Source: Dyadobacter sp. CY343 (lineage in GTDB: Bacteria; Bacteroidota; Bacteroidia; Cytophagales; Spirosomataceae). From it: DNA of 64,000 bases. Below are positions 44,576 through 53,770 of the stretch, piece after piece; position 1 is the first letter of the stretch; every line of letters starts with the position of its first letter. The stretch lies in assembly GCF_021390335.1 (NCBI RefSeq), contig NZ_JAJUXK010000007.1:62001-126000 (forward strand). Reading direction: 5' to 3'. The notes beneath the pieces were generated by a model, which did no database searches, was not told the DNA's origin, and saw nothing but the letters and a program-made list of their open reading frames with translations. A program made the position numbers and the translations under genes.

Positions 44576-45370
44576 TTAACGGTCCATGTCTTTTTTATAA
44601 GCCATGAACGCCTGGTGAATAGATTCTGCAACTTCTACCTGCCCGTCTTCCGAGGCCAGATAATCTTCCTCTTCCGGTGTGGATAAAAACCCGGTTTCGA
44701 TCAGCACACTCGGCATTGCGCAGCGCCATAATACCAGGAACCCGGCTTGCTTCACGCCCCGACTTTCCCTGTCCGAAACAGACTGGAATTTCTTTTCGAT
44801 CAGATCCGCCAGACGAAGGCTGCTTGAAATAAATGCGCTTTGGTAATTGGCGAGCATAATATGCGCCAGCGGTGAATTAGGATCAAAACCTTTGTATTTC
44901 TGCTTATAGTTCGTTTCCTGCAAGATTACCGAGTTTTCCCTTCTCGCCACGTCCAGGTTACCTTCCGTTTTATGCAAACCCATTACGAAAGTTTCCGTCC
45001 CGTGAACCGACCTTGATCTTGGTGTTGCATTACAATGGATAGATATGAAAAGATCTGCATTGTTACGGTTGGCGAATGCAGAACGTTCACCCAATTCTAT
45101 AAAAACGTCAGTCGATCTGGTGTATAAAACCTTGACTTCCGGCGTAGCTTCTTTGATCTTCCTGCCCAACTCAAGCGCGACGCTCAGTGCGACGTCTTTT
45201 TCCTTTATTTTCCGGCCCCTGGTGCCGGGGTCTTTCCCGCCGTGACCGGCATCGATTACAACTGTTCTTACTTTTGCGGACTTGGAATCGGCGGGTTCCT
45301 GTTGAAATACGAACGCAAGACTTGCCAGCAGGAAACTCGCAGCAATTATTGATTTAAGAACTTTTAACAT
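44576..45370 (-). CDS. N-acetylmuramoyl-L-alanine amidase (Amidase_3)
   Basis: A 264-residue zinc amidase that cuts the bond between MurNAc and the stem peptide. A hydrophobic signal or anchor is at residues 9-22. Zinc ligands H43 (DAGHGGKDPG), E57 (KIKEKDV) and H112 (SIHCNA) and the catalytic E225 (IETGFLS) are all present. Divergent from the lptD-like gene, with candidate promoters for both in between. It could help separate daughter cells, as AmiC does. Confidence 0.93.
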   Translation of the reverse strand: MLKVLKSIIAASFLLASLAFVFQQEPADSKSAKVRTVVIDAGHGGKDPGTRGRKIKEKDVALSVALELGRKIKEATPEVKVLYTRSTDVFIELGERSAFANRNNADLFISIHCNATPRSRSVHGTETFVMGLHKTEGNLDVARRENSVILQETNYKQKYKGFDPNSPLAHIMLANYQSAFISSSLRLADLIEKKFQSVSDRESRGVKQAGFLVLWRCAMPSVLIETGFLSTPEEEDYLASEDGQVEVAESIHQAFMAYKKDMDR

Positions 45371-45411
45371 TATTTTTTAATTGGGGCGTTACTCGTTAGA
45401 GGTTTCTCTGC

Positions 45412-45419
45412 TAATTTTG
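45412..45419 (+). promoter_or_regulatory. Candidate -7 box of the lptD-like gene
   Basis: TAATTTTG, a full match to TAnnTTTG, 25 bases before the TTG start at 45444. A -33 TTG is not well placed. Its position excludes the far-upstream TTG at 45381 as the start codon. Confidence 0.45.
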
Positions 45420-45429
45420 ATATCGAATG

Positions 45430-45437
45430 CAAAAATA
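45430..45437 (-). promoter_or_regulatory. Candidate -7 box of the amidase gene
   Basis: On the minus strand TATTTTTG, a full match to TAnnTTTG, about 60 bases before the amidase ATG. It overlaps the lptD-side promoter region, so the two divergent genes may share control. Confidence 0.4.
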
Positions 45438-45443
45438 CTCTAT

Positions 45444-48344
45444 TTGTTAAAACTGAAAAGAAAGGCGATTATTATATCGTCAGTGGTTGCGGCGTTTCTC
45501 CTGTTCAGCACTTTAGCCTGTGTGCAGCAACGCTCCAAGGGGTCCGGGAAAAATAAGAGTAAGCAGGCTGTTTCCTCTTCTGAAAAACAAACTTCGGATT
45601 CTCTTCTTACAGCTAATCAAAAGTCTGGTACCGATACACTTGGTACCGGTGAGGGTCGTACGTCTCAGCCGCTAACACCCGCTGACTCACTTAATAAGAA
45701 TATTTCCGCCGATTCTACCGCCGCGGACACAATTTCAAACCCGGACGATTTACAGAATGTAGTTGAATATACTTCCGAGGATTCGACGATTATGGATGCT
45801 GTTCTTAAGCAAGTTCATTTATATGGAAATGCGGAAGTGAACTATGGTACCATCAACCTGAAAGCCAATTACATCCGGCTTAACTGGGTTACTAATGAGG
45901 TATATGCGATCGGCACCTACGATTCTACTTCCAAGAAAATGGTCGGCGATCCTATATTTCAGGATGGTCCGGAAACTTATAATACCAAAGAAATCAGGTA
46001 TAATTTTAAATCTCAAAAAGCGCTGATCCAGGGGATTGTAACCCAGGAAGGCGACGGTAATATCAGGGGGGAAAAGGTCAAGAAAGACGCGGAAGGCAAC
46101 TTTTATATCCGCCACTCCATGTACACGACGTGTAATCTCACGCACCCGCATTACTTCATCAATGCGCCGAAGATTAAAATGGTGAACAAAAAGCAGGTCA
46201 TTTCGGGACCTTTCAATCTCGTGATCAGCGACGTTCCGCTTCCTATTGCGCTGCCTTTTGGTTTTTTCCCTTTTCCAAAGAAAAAAGAAAGTGGCACGAG
46301 CGGGATCATTTTCCCGACTTACGGAGAGGAACCGAACGGGCGGGGCTTTTACCTGCGCGAAGGCGGATATTACTTTGCAATCAGTGAATATGTCAACGCG
46401 ATCGTAACAGGACAAATCTATTCGACTGGCAGCTGGGGTTTGGGTGTGGCTTCCACTTATATCAGACGGTACCAGTACAGCGGGAATTTTGCATTGCGTT
46501 TCAATAAAAACAAACCGAGCGACGAAGTGGATCGATTGCTGGGCCGGGGTGTTACCAATGATTTCAGCGTTGTATGGTCACACGCACCAAAGCCGCGCGG
46601 GAACTCCCAGTTTTCTGCTAATGTCAATGTAAGCAGCAATAGCTATAACCAGTTGCAGGAGTTCAACACAAACCGATATATATCTAACGTAGCCAGCTCG
46701 TCGGTGCAATACAACCGCACATTTGGTCAATATGCGCGGGCAGCAGCCAGCTTGCGCGTGAACCAAAATTTCGGACAAAAAGCGACCAATGCCGACACTG
46801 CTCGACGTGTTGGTGGAAAAACCAACGTTTCCACCGATTTTAGCTTTGGTATCAACCAGATCGCTCCTTTTGCATTAAAAGGTGGTCGCGGCAAGTGGTA
46901 CGAAAGCTTCCGTCTTGGTCTGGATTTTAGCGGAAATTATGCATTGACCAACTCGCTGACTGCCATCGATACTTCTTTCAGCAGATTGGGTTTCCAGATT
47001 TCTAATACAGTAGATACGTCGAGGGTAGGGATAGCGAAAGTGGTGCCCTTCAACCTGAACAACCTGCCGGATATGTTGAAAGACGCGCAGTTTACCGGAC
47101 GTTACAGCTTGCCGATTTCCCTGCCCAACTTTAAAGTTTTGCGGTTTGTGAATGTGACCCCCAGCCTTTCTTTGCAGGGGGAGGTTTTCACAAAACAATA
47201 TAATTACTCAGTCGATTCTCTCACCAACCGTGTGCGCATTGATACGCTCAATCAGGCCGGGACTGAATATTCTTACAACTTCGGGGCGGGTGTGAACACT
47301 CGTTTTTACGGGACATTCTTTATCGGAGGAAAAAGGCTGGAAGCGATCCGACACACGGTAATACCTTCTTTATCATTTACTTACACCCCGGATTTTACCG
47401 GCGACGCATTTGGTTTTTATCAAAAAGTTAGTGTCCGGAACCGGAAAGACGAAATACAGGATTATTCACTTTCCCGGTTCCGCGGGATTGGTACGGGAGT
47501 CGGTAACGGGCGGGCGAGCAGTGTAATTTCTTTCAGCTTAAACAACTCTTTTGAGATGAAGCTGAAATCGAAAAGCGATACTGCGGCTACCCAATTCGAA
47601 AAAATATCACTGCTTGACAATTTGAGCGTCGGAGGTAGCTACAATCTCCTGGCCGATTCTTTGAATCTCTCCAATATCACTGTGAATGCGAATGCGCGGG
47701 TCGGCCGGAACCTGAATCTGAACTTTAATATGAACCTGGATCCGTACGCTTATGAAGCGAATCCACGGGTTTTGTCTAATCAGGTTGGTACCAAGGTCAA
47801 CAGATATGCGATCACGCAGGGTCAGGGACTTGCCAAGCTGCAAAATTTGGGCTTTACATTAGGTACCAGCTTTTCACCCAAGGGATCAGACAAAACAAAA
47901 ACACCGCCGGTTAATGGAGCTGATCCAAATGCGGAGATTAAACAGGAGCAGCGAGAATATATTGAGCAAAACCCCGAGCTGTATGTGGATTTCAATGTAC
48001 CCTGGAATTTGTCGCTTAACTACAACTTCGGCCTCAGCAAGCCCGGCCTTTCCAAAGCAACTCTGATCCAGGCTGTGCAGGCGACGGGTGATCTGAGTTT
48101 ATCTAAAAATTTCAAAGTAAGCGTAAGTACCGGTTTCGATTTTACTGCATTCTCTCCTACCATTACGCAGCTTACACTTTACCGGGATCTGCATTGCTGG
48201 GATATGAGTTTCAGCTGGACACCATTCGCAGGCAGCGCGGCGCGGGTTAGTAACTACAACTTCACATTGAAAGTGAAGTCGGCGCTCCTGCAAGATCTTA
48301 AAGTAACGCGCCGCCGCTCGTTCTACGACAGATCAGCCTATTGA
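45444..48344 (+). CDS. lptD: LptD-like outer-membrane LPS assembly protein (OstA family)
   Basis: A large outer-membrane protein related to LptD, which inserts LPS into the outer leaflet. From the TTG at 45444 it is 966 residues: a signal-like segment (AIIISSVVAAFLLFSTLAC), a low-complexity Ser/Thr/Lys-rich linker, an OstA-type periplasmic domain (YGNAEVNYGTINLKANYIR) and a long C-terminal barrel with many alternating strands. No ATG is present near the start, so the start codon is uncertain. The cysteine in TLAC could be a lipidation site but the lipobox is poor. Confidence 0.85.
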   Translation: MLKLKRKAIIISSVVAAFLLFSTLACVQQRSKGSGKNKSKQAVSSSEKQTSDSLLTANQKSGTDTLGTGEGRTSQPLTPADSLNKNISADSTAADTISNPDDLQNVVEYTSEDSTIMDAVLKQVHLYGNAEVNYGTINLKANYIRLNWVTNEVYAIGTYDSTSKKMVGDPIFQDGPETYNTKEIRYNFKSQKALIQGIVTQEGDGNIRGEKVKKDAEGNFYIRHSMYTTCNLTHPHYFINAPKIKMVNKKQVISGPFNLVISDVPLPIALPFGFFPFPKKKESGTSGIIFPTYGEEPNGRGFYLREGGYYFAISEYVNAIVTGQIYSTGSWGLGVASTYIRRYQYSGNFALRFNKNKPSDEVDRLLGRGVTNDFSVVWSHAPKPRGNSQFSANVNVSSNSYNQLQEFNTNRYISNVASSSVQYNRTFGQYARAAASLRVNQNFGQKATNADTARRVGGKTNVSTDFSFGINQIAPFALKGGRGKWYESFRLGLDFSGNYALTNSLTAIDTSFSRLGFQISNTVDTSRVGIAKVVPFNLNNLPDMLKDAQFTGRYSLPISLPNFKVLRFVNVTPSLSLQGEVFTKQYNYSVDSLTNRVRIDTLNQAGTEYSYNFGAGVNTRFYGTFFIGGKRLEAIRHTVIPSLSFTYTPDFTGDAFGFYQKVSVRNRKDEIQDYSLSRFRGIGTGVGNGRASSVISFSLNNSFEMKLKSKSDTAATQFEKISLLDNLSVGGSYNLLADSLNLSNITVNANARVGRNLNLNFNMNLDPYAYEANPRVLSNQVGTKVNRYAITQGQGLAKLQNLGFTLGTSFSPKGSDKTKTPPVNGADPNAEIKQEQREYIEQNPELYVDFNVPWNLSLNYNFGLSKPGLSKATLIQAVQATGDLSLSKNFKVSVSTGFDFTAFSPTITQLTLYRDLHCWDMSFSWTPFAGSAARVSNYNFTLKVKSALLQDLKVTRRRSFYDRSAY

Positions 48345-48358
48345 TTAGGCACAAAAAA

Positions 48359-48380
48359 AGGCTGCCCATGCAGGCAGCCT
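48359..48380 (-). terminator. Intrinsic terminator of the DUF1573 gene
   Basis: AGGCTGCC pairs with GGCAGCCT around a 6-base loop. On the minus strand it is followed by a T run. It also lies 14 bases after the lptD-like stop on the other strand. Confidence 0.75.
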
Positions 48381-48399
48381 CTCAATTTCTTTGATCAGA

Positions 48400-48795
48400 T
48401 TACTTCGAAGCTGGCTTAGCGGCCTTTGGAACCACTTCACCTTTCAGATATAAGGTAATCGATCCGCCTTCGGTATTACTGAAAACGGTTACAGGTTTGT
48501 TGAAAGAACCTGCTGCTGCTGCATTAAAAGTAGCTTTTACTGATCCTGTCTTTCCAGGAAGTACAGGGTCTTTAGACCAAACCGGTGTTGTACATCCGCA
48601 AGATACGGTTACATTGGAAAGAATTACTGGCTCTGTACCTGTGTTGGTAAAAACAAACTCGTGCGTTACCGGCGTTCCCTGAGGCACTTTGCCGAATGCA
48701 TGCGTTTCTTCTTTGAATTTTAGCACACCTTTCTGAGCGAAACTAACGGTGGTCAGGCCAACCAATAGAACCAGAGCTGAAAAAAATACTTTCAT
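48400..48795 (-). CDS. DUF1573 exported protein
   Basis: A 131-residue protein with a signal peptide (FFSALVLLVGLTTVSFAQ). The DUF1573 Ig-like fold is clear from FKEETHAFGKVPQGTPVTHEF through NVTVSCGCTTP (paired cysteines) to the beta strands near VTVFSNTEG. DUF1573 proteins are abundant in Bacteroidetes envelopes, and their function is unknown. Confidence 0.9.
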   Translation of the reverse strand: MKVFFSALVLLVGLTTVSFAQKGVLKFKEETHAFGKVPQGTPVTHEFVFTNTGTEPVILSNVTVSCGCTTPVWSKDPVLPGKTGSVKATFNAAAAGSFNKPVTVFSNTEGGSITLYLKGEVVPKAAKPASK

Positions 48796-48934
48796 AACTT
48801 TGACTATACATTAAGTGGTGAAAAACTAATTAGCAAACAAGATTAATGCTTAAAAATTAAATTTAATAATCGTTAACCAATATTAACAGAAGGCAGCGAA
48901 TCGTGGTATGGCAGCGGATTATTATTTTCCTGCT

Positions 48935-48942
48935 TAATTTTG
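48935..48942 (+). promoter_or_regulatory. Candidate -7 box of the fused E1 gene
   Basis: TAATTTTG, a full match to TAnnTTTG, with a predicted leader of about 50 bases to the ATG at 48999. It argues against the upstream GTG at 48903 as the start. Confidence 0.45.
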
Positions 48943-48998
48943 GCTTGCATTCAAAAAAACGTAATTTAACTACTGATTATTTCCAGAAAATTTCGCTT

Positions 48999-51407
48999 AT
49001 GCTTCCGAATGATAGTTTGACCGGCTCCGGTATTTTGAGTAAAGAAAACATTATCAGTGATTATCGCCTTGCTTGCGAGAGTCGCCAGGTAAGTCTGCTG
49101 GGCCGGAAAGATACAATGGGAGGTCGTTCTAAATTTGGCATTTTTGGAGACGGTAAGGAAGTAGCCCAGATCGCACTTTCGAGGACTTTCAGGCAGGGTG
49201 ATTTCAGATCCGGCTATTACAGGGACCAAACGATTGAAGCTGCTTTGGGTAACCTTACCTGGCAGCAGTTTTTTGCGCAAATGTACGCGCACGCGGATTT
49301 GGAACACGAGCCTAACACAGGCGGAAGGTCAATGAACGGTCACTTTTCCACACGCTGGCTGGATGAAGACGGGCGCTGGCTGGATCAGACGCAACTTTAC
49401 AATTCTGTTTGCGATATATCCTCCACTGCGGGGCAAATGCCCAGGGCGGTAGGACTTGCTTATGCTTCCAAATTATACCGGGCCAATAAGCAACTGCACG
49501 GGCAGACGACATTTTCGCGTCAGGGAAACGAGATTGTATTTGCCACGATCGGCGACGCTTCCACTTCTCAGGGAATGTTCTGGGAGGCGATGAATGCAGC
49601 CGGAGTACTGCAAATCCCGCTGCTCACTTCCGTATGGGATGATGGCTATGGAATTTCAGTTCCTATTGAATATCAGACAACCAAAGGAAGTATCTCAAAG
49701 GCGCTGGCAGGGATGCAACGCAATGAGGATGAACCTGGTATGGAAATATTCACAGTCAGTGGCTGGGATTATCCTGCATTGATTGAGACTTACCAAAAAG
49801 CTACCAGGATCTGCCGCGAGGAGCAGGTTCCTGTTTTAGTGCACGTGACCGAGCTCACTCAGCCGCAGGGACATTCGACCTCAGGCTCACACGAACGTTA
49901 TAAATCCAAGCAAAGACTGAACTGGGAAATTGAGCGCGACTGCAATTTGCGCTTCCGGGACTGGATATTGAAAAATGGATATGCTACCGACGAAGAACTT
50001 GAACAGATCGAAGTAGAATCCAAGGAAGTAGCGGCACAGTCGCGTAACAATGCGTGGCAGGCTTACCGGAAAGATATTGATAAGGAATACCTGGAAACAA
50101 TACAGCTAATTCAGACAGCCGGGCGTGAAAGCCAGTTTGCCGACGAACTCAGCAATGTAGTGCACGATCTCTCCAAAACTTATTTGCCGGTGCGGCGGGA
50201 TATGGTTTCCAGCATTCGCAAAACGCTTCGGATATTGGGCAGTGAAGCGGAGCCGGTAAAAAGTGCGTTGAAAGCATTTTTAAAAAACAGCCTCAAAGAG
50301 AACAAAGCGCGATTTAATACACATTTATACAGCGAAACGCAGGATTCTCCTTTACACGTAGAAGGAATTAAACCTGAATATTCAGAGAACAGCCCCACTG
50401 TTGACGGTCGGGAAATTATCAGAACTTACTTTAATTCTCTTTTTGAGCGAGACCCAACCGTGGTTGCGATTGGAGAAGATATTGGTATGATAGGTGATGT
50501 AAATCAGGGTTTTGCAGGTTTGCAGGAAAAATACGGCGAGCTTCGCATCACCGATACCGGAATCCGCGAAACGACCATTATCGGTCAGGGAATAGGAATG
50601 GCAATGCGCGGGCTGCGGCCGATCGTAGAGATCCAGTATTTCGACTATATTTATTACGCACTCTCCATATTGACCGACGACCTGGCGTCGCTCCGGTACC
50701 GGACAGCTGGCGGTCAGAAAGCGCCGCTCATTGTCCGCACGAGAGGTCACCGGCTTGAAGGTATCTGGCACTCGGGTTCTCCGATGGGTACGATGCTCAG
50801 CAGCTTGCGCGGCATGCACGTGATCGTACCGCGAAATTTTACCCAGGCAGCCGGTTTCTACAATACATTAATGAAGGGCGACGATCCGGCGCTTATCGTC
50901 GAGCCACTTAATTCTTATCGTCAAAAAGAGGTTTTACCCGATAATATCGCTGAAATCTGCATCCCGCTGGGGCAACCTGAAATTTTAAAGGAAGGAAATG
51001 ATGTGACCATCGTTACTTATGGCTCCATGTGCCGTATAGTAATGGAGGCCGCTTCTCAATTGCAAAGTGTAGGGATCGACGCTGAGGTGATCGATGTACA
51101 GACACTTTTGCCATTTGACGTAAACAGCAGCATTGTAGAATCCATTAAAAAAACGAGCAGGGTTGTCTTCGCCGATGAAGATCTGCCAGGTAGCGCATCC
51201 GCTTATATGATGCAGCAGGTTATTGAAAAACAGAATGCGTACCGCTGGCTGGATTCAGCGCCGGTGACAATTTCCGCGAAAGACCATCGCCCACCTTACG
51301 GTTCGGACGGTGATTATTTTTCGAAACCTAATATGGACGATATCTTTGAAACTGTTTACAAGATCATGCACGAAGCGGAGCCCGAGCTTTATCCGGAACT
51401 GTTTTAG
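48999..51407 (+). CDS. Fused alpha-beta E1 of a 2-oxoacid dehydrogenase (branched-chain type)
   Basis: An 802-residue thiamine diphosphate enzyme with alpha and beta subunits in one chain. The alpha half has TIGDASTSQGMFWEAMNAAG (185-192 core) with the Mg-TPP end VWDDGYGIS; the beta half begins near residue 465 (VDGREIIRTYFNSLFERDP) with GEDIGMIGDVNQG and ends in the transketolase C-terminal domain. Family members oxidise pyruvate or branched-chain 2-oxoacids; the substrate is inferred as branched-chain. E2 and E3 are not in the window. The ATG at 48999 fits a -7 box at 48935. The sugar transferase starts 12 bases after its stop. Confidence 0.9.
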   Translation: MLPNDSLTGSGILSKENIISDYRLACESRQVSLLGRKDTMGGRSKFGIFGDGKEVAQIALSRTFRQGDFRSGYYRDQTIEAALGNLTWQQFFAQMYAHADLEHEPNTGGRSMNGHFSTRWLDEDGRWLDQTQLYNSVCDISSTAGQMPRAVGLAYASKLYRANKQLHGQTTFSRQGNEIVFATIGDASTSQGMFWEAMNAAGVLQIPLLTSVWDDGYGISVPIEYQTTKGSISKALAGMQRNEDEPGMEIFTVSGWDYPALIETYQKATRICREEQVPVLVHVTELTQPQGHSTSGSHERYKSKQRLNWEIERDCNLRFRDWILKNGYATDEELEQIEVESKEVAAQSRNNAWQAYRKDIDKEYLETIQLIQTAGRESQFADELSNVVHDLSKTYLPVRRDMVSSIRKTLRILGSEAEPVKSALKAFLKNSLKENKARFNTHLYSETQDSPLHVEGIKPEYSENSPTVDGREIIRTYFNSLFERDPTVVAIGEDIGMIGDVNQGFAGLQEKYGELRITDTGIRETTIIGQGIGMAMRGLRPIVEIQYFDYIYYALSILTDDLASLRYRTAGGQKAPLIVRTRGHRLEGIWHSGSPMGTMLSSLRGMHVIVPRNFTQAAGFYNTLMKGDDPALIVEPLNSYRQKEVLPDNIAEICIPLGQPEILKEGNDVTIVTYGSMCRIVMEAASQLQSVGIDAEVIDVQTLLPFDVNSSIVESIKKTSRVVFADEDLPGSASAYMMQQVIEKQNAYRWLDSAPVTISAKDHRPPYGSDGDYFSKPNMDDIFETVYKIMHEAEPELYPELF

Positions 51408-51419
51408 TGTTTGATATCT

Positions 51420-51989
51420 ATGTATAAAAAATCAGGAAAGAGAATTTTAGACTTGATAATAGCGGCAGCCGGGATCTTCATCTCGCTGCCGCTATTTGTT
51501 TTAATAACCCTCCTAGTCTGCGTTGATTCGCGCGGCAGGCCATTTTTTCTTCAAAAACGACCGGGATTAAATGAGAAGCTATTTACGCTGATCAAACTCC
51601 GAACAATGCAGGACAATGGCGATGTCACTTCTTTGGGCCGCATTTTGAGGATTACTTCATTCGATGAGATCCCGCAGCTGTGGAATGTGTTGCGGGGTGA
51701 AATGAGCATTGTGGGCCCGCGTCCGCTTTTGGTGCAATATCTTCCTTTGTATAATGAGTTTCAAAAGCAGCGCCACACCGTATTGCCTGGTATCACCGGC
51801 CTCGCGCAGGTGAGTGGACGAAACGAGATCAGCTGGCAGGAGAAGTTTGAGTATGATGTTTCTTACGTGCAGAATGTATCCCTGAAACTGGATCTGGAAA
51901 TTCTCGGTCGCACCGTTTCCCAACTTATGGAACGCAAAAATGTGAAGTCTTCGACGGGCCTTCCAATGGACGAATTTAAAGGAAACTGA
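51420..51989 (+). CDS. Initiating sugar-phosphate transferase (PglC/WcaJ-like)
   Basis: A 189-residue monotopic phosphoglycosyl transferase that puts the first sugar phosphate on undecaprenyl phosphate. Seen are the re-entrant hydrophobic helix (LDLIIAAAGIFISLPLFVL), the catalytic Asp-Glu pair D82-E83 (SFDEIPQLWNVLRGE) and the segment SIVGPRPLL. The short length resembles PglC. The ATG at 51420 follows the E1 gene by 12 bases, and the acetyltransferase ATG lies 1 base after its stop. Confidence 0.92.
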   Translation: MYKKSGKRILDLIIAAAGIFISLPLFVLITLLVCVDSRGRPFFLQKRPGLNEKLFTLIKLRTMQDNGDVTSLGRILRITSFDEIPQLWNVLRGEMSIVGPRPLLVQYLPLYNEFQKQRHTVLPGITGLAQVSGRNEISWQEKFEYDVSYVQNVSLKLDLEILGRTVSQLMERKNVKSSTGLPMDEFKGN

Positions 51990-51990
51990 T

Positions 51991-52578
51991 ATGCTGATCT
52001 ACGGTGCAGGCGGCCACGCGAAGGTCATTTTCCGAATGCTGATTGAGGCGGGATTCGAAGTCGACGCAGTATTTGACGATCAAAGTGAGACTTATCTTTT
52101 TGACAAAAAAACAATTCCCTACAATCCGCACGTTTTCCCGGACCAAGAGGTAATCGTTGCGATAGGCGACAATGGTGCGCGGCGTCGGGTGAAAGAGCGA
52201 ATATTTCACAAGTTTAGCAATATCATTCACAAAAGTGCATTGATCGATTCCAAGGTATCGATCGGGGAAGGGTCTGTCGTTTTTCAACAGGCAGTTATCC
52301 AGGCAGATGCGCGTATTGGGAGACATGTTATAATCAATACGGGAGCGATCGTAGAGCACGAATGCGAGCTCGGTGATTTTGTGCACGTAGCGCCTCGGGC
52401 TACACTTTGCGGGAATATGAAAGTTGGTGAAAATACGTTGCTGGGTGCCGGCTGCATTGTTTTACCAAATATTTCGATTGGAAAAAATTGCATCATCGGC
52501 GCGGGTAGCATAGTTACCAAATCAGTTCCGGACAATGTTACCGCCGCAGGTAACCCGGCCAGAATTTTAACATATTAA
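51991..52578 (+). CDS. Sugar N-acetyltransferase (PglD/NeuD-like)
   Basis: A 195-residue left-handed beta-helix acetyltransferase. It begins MLIYGAGGHAKVIFRM, a nucleotide-sugar binding Rossmann-like part. Hexapeptide repeats follow from about residue 85 (SKVSIGEGSVVFQ), with H123 (VEHECELGD) as the likely catalytic base and H132 near the acetyl-CoA site. It probably acetylates an amino sugar made by the next gene. The gap to the upstream stop is a single base. Confidence 0.9.
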   Translation: MLIYGAGGHAKVIFRMLIEAGFEVDAVFDDQSETYLFDKKTIPYNPHVFPDQEVIVAIGDNGARRRVKERIFHKFSNIIHKSALIDSKVSIGEGSVVFQQAVIQADARIGRHVIINTGAIVEHECELGDFVHVAPRATLCGNMKVGENTLLGAGCIVLPNISIGKNCIIGAGSIVTKSVPDNVTAAGNPARILTY

Positions 52579-52587
52579 ACACATACT

Positions 52588-53733
52588 ATGAATTACAGAA
52601 TATGGCTGTCGCCGCCGCATATGAGCGGTGGAGAATTGAAATACGTTCAAGAGGCATTTGACAGCAATTGGATTGCACCTGCCGGACCTAATATCCGTCA
52701 TTTTGAAAATGAGTTAGCCCAATATACCGGAGCAAAATATGCGGTTGCGCTGGCGTCGGGAACAGCTGCTGTTCATTTAGCCTTGTGCGCTTTGGGTATC
52801 GAAAAAGGCGATATTGTACTCTGCCAGTCGCTGACTTTCGTTGCCACTGCTAATCCGATTCTATATCTCGGAGCCACGCCCGTTTTCATCGATAGCGAAT
52901 CAAAAACGTGGAATATATGCCCGGAGGCTTTGGAAACGGCGGTAACGTATTACATAAAGCGTAACCAAAAACCAAAAGCATTGATCTGCGTGCATTTGTA
53001 TGGAATGCCCTGCTTAATGAACGAGTTACTGGCGATTTGTGACAAATACGGTATTGCATTGATCGAAGACGCAGCCGAGGCGCTGGGTTCTACGTATACA
53101 GGGAAGCATTTGGGCACTTTCGGCAAAGCGGGGATTATTTCTTTTAATGGAAATAAAATAATCACTACTTCCGGCGGTGGCGCTTTGCTTTCAGATTCTA
53201 AAACGCTTACGGATAAAGCCAGGTTTTTAGCGACGCAGGCGAAAGATCCGGCTAGTTATTTTCAGCATTCCGAAGCTGGCTATAATTACGCGCTGAGCAA
53301 CGTTTGTGCAGGCATCGGACGCGGACAAATGGAAGTTCTGAATGAGCGTGTGGCAGCGCGACGGTCTAACTTCAATCGGCATCAGCAGTACCTGGCTGCA
53401 ATTCCTGGCATTTCATTTCAGGAGGAGCCAGCAGGCGGATATTCAAACCGCTGGCTGACTACCTTGGAGTTATCATCTGCAAACGCTGGTAGCACACCTG
53501 AAAAATTGATCCAGGCTCTTTCCGCAAATGGAATAGAAGCCAGGCGCGTGTGGAAACCAATGCATTTACAACCACTTTACAAAACAGCACCTTACTTCGG
53601 AGGTAACGTGGCTGAAAATCTTTTTGAAAATGGTGTATGCCTTCCATCCGGATCTCAGTTAACGGAGAAAGAGGTCACAGAAATAAGCAACGTAATTATT
53701 GAATTGATTGAAAATAAAAAAGGCTGTTCATGA
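52588..53733 (+). CDS. DegT/DnrJ/EryC1 aminotransferase (PglE-like)
   Basis: A 381-residue pyridoxal-phosphate sugar aminotransferase. The Schiff-base lysine is K190 in the SFNGNKIITTSGGG segment, and the substrate side shows YAVALASGTAAVHLALCALG. With the PglC- and PglD-like neighbours it would provide the amino group of a UDP-sugar such as a bacillosamine relative. The 4,6-dehydratase (PglF) that would start such a route is not in the window. It starts 9 bases after the acetyltransferase stop and ends at a strong terminator. Confidence 0.9.
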   Translation: MNYRIWLSPPHMSGGELKYVQEAFDSNWIAPAGPNIRHFENELAQYTGAKYAVALASGTAAVHLALCALGIEKGDIVLCQSLTFVATANPILYLGATPVFIDSESKTWNICPEALETAVTYYIKRNQKPKALICVHLYGMPCLMNELLAICDKYGIALIEDAAEALGSTYTGKHLGTFGKAGIISFNGNKIITTSGGGALLSDSKTLTDKARFLATQAKDPASYFQHSEAGYNYALSNVCAGIGRGQMEVLNERVAARRSNFNRHQQYLAAIPGISFQEEPAGGYSNRWLTTLELSSANAGSTPEKLIQALSANGIEARRVWKPMHLQPLYKTAPYFGGNVAENLFENGVCLPSGSQLTEKEVTEISNVIIELIENKKGCS

Positions 53734-53755
53734 GCGGGTCACGAACAGCCTTTTT
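53717..53755. terminator. Bidirectional intrinsic terminator
   Basis: A 13-base stem (AAAAAGGCTGTTC / GAACAGCCTTTTT), extended by TGA/TCA past a mismatch, with T runs on both strands. The left arm overlaps the aminotransferase stop. It separates it from the converging FKBP gene. Confidence 0.88.
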
Positions 53756-53770
53756 CTCTTAATTAGCGTA

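Noticed and set aside
45381..45443. TTG at 45381 as start of the lptD-like gene
   Set aside because: A -7 box lies downstream of it at 45412-45419, and the region would overlap the amidase promoter; the TTG at 45444 fits better.
45819..46415. 198-codon minus-strand frame opposite the lptD-like gene
   Set aside because: It has no conserved protein character and lies wholly inside the OstA-domain and barrel coding sequence, whose frame is clearly real.
48903..48998. GTG at 48903 as start of the fused E1
   Set aside because: A -7 box at 48935-48942 lies after it and the ATG at 48999 begins the conserved sequence.
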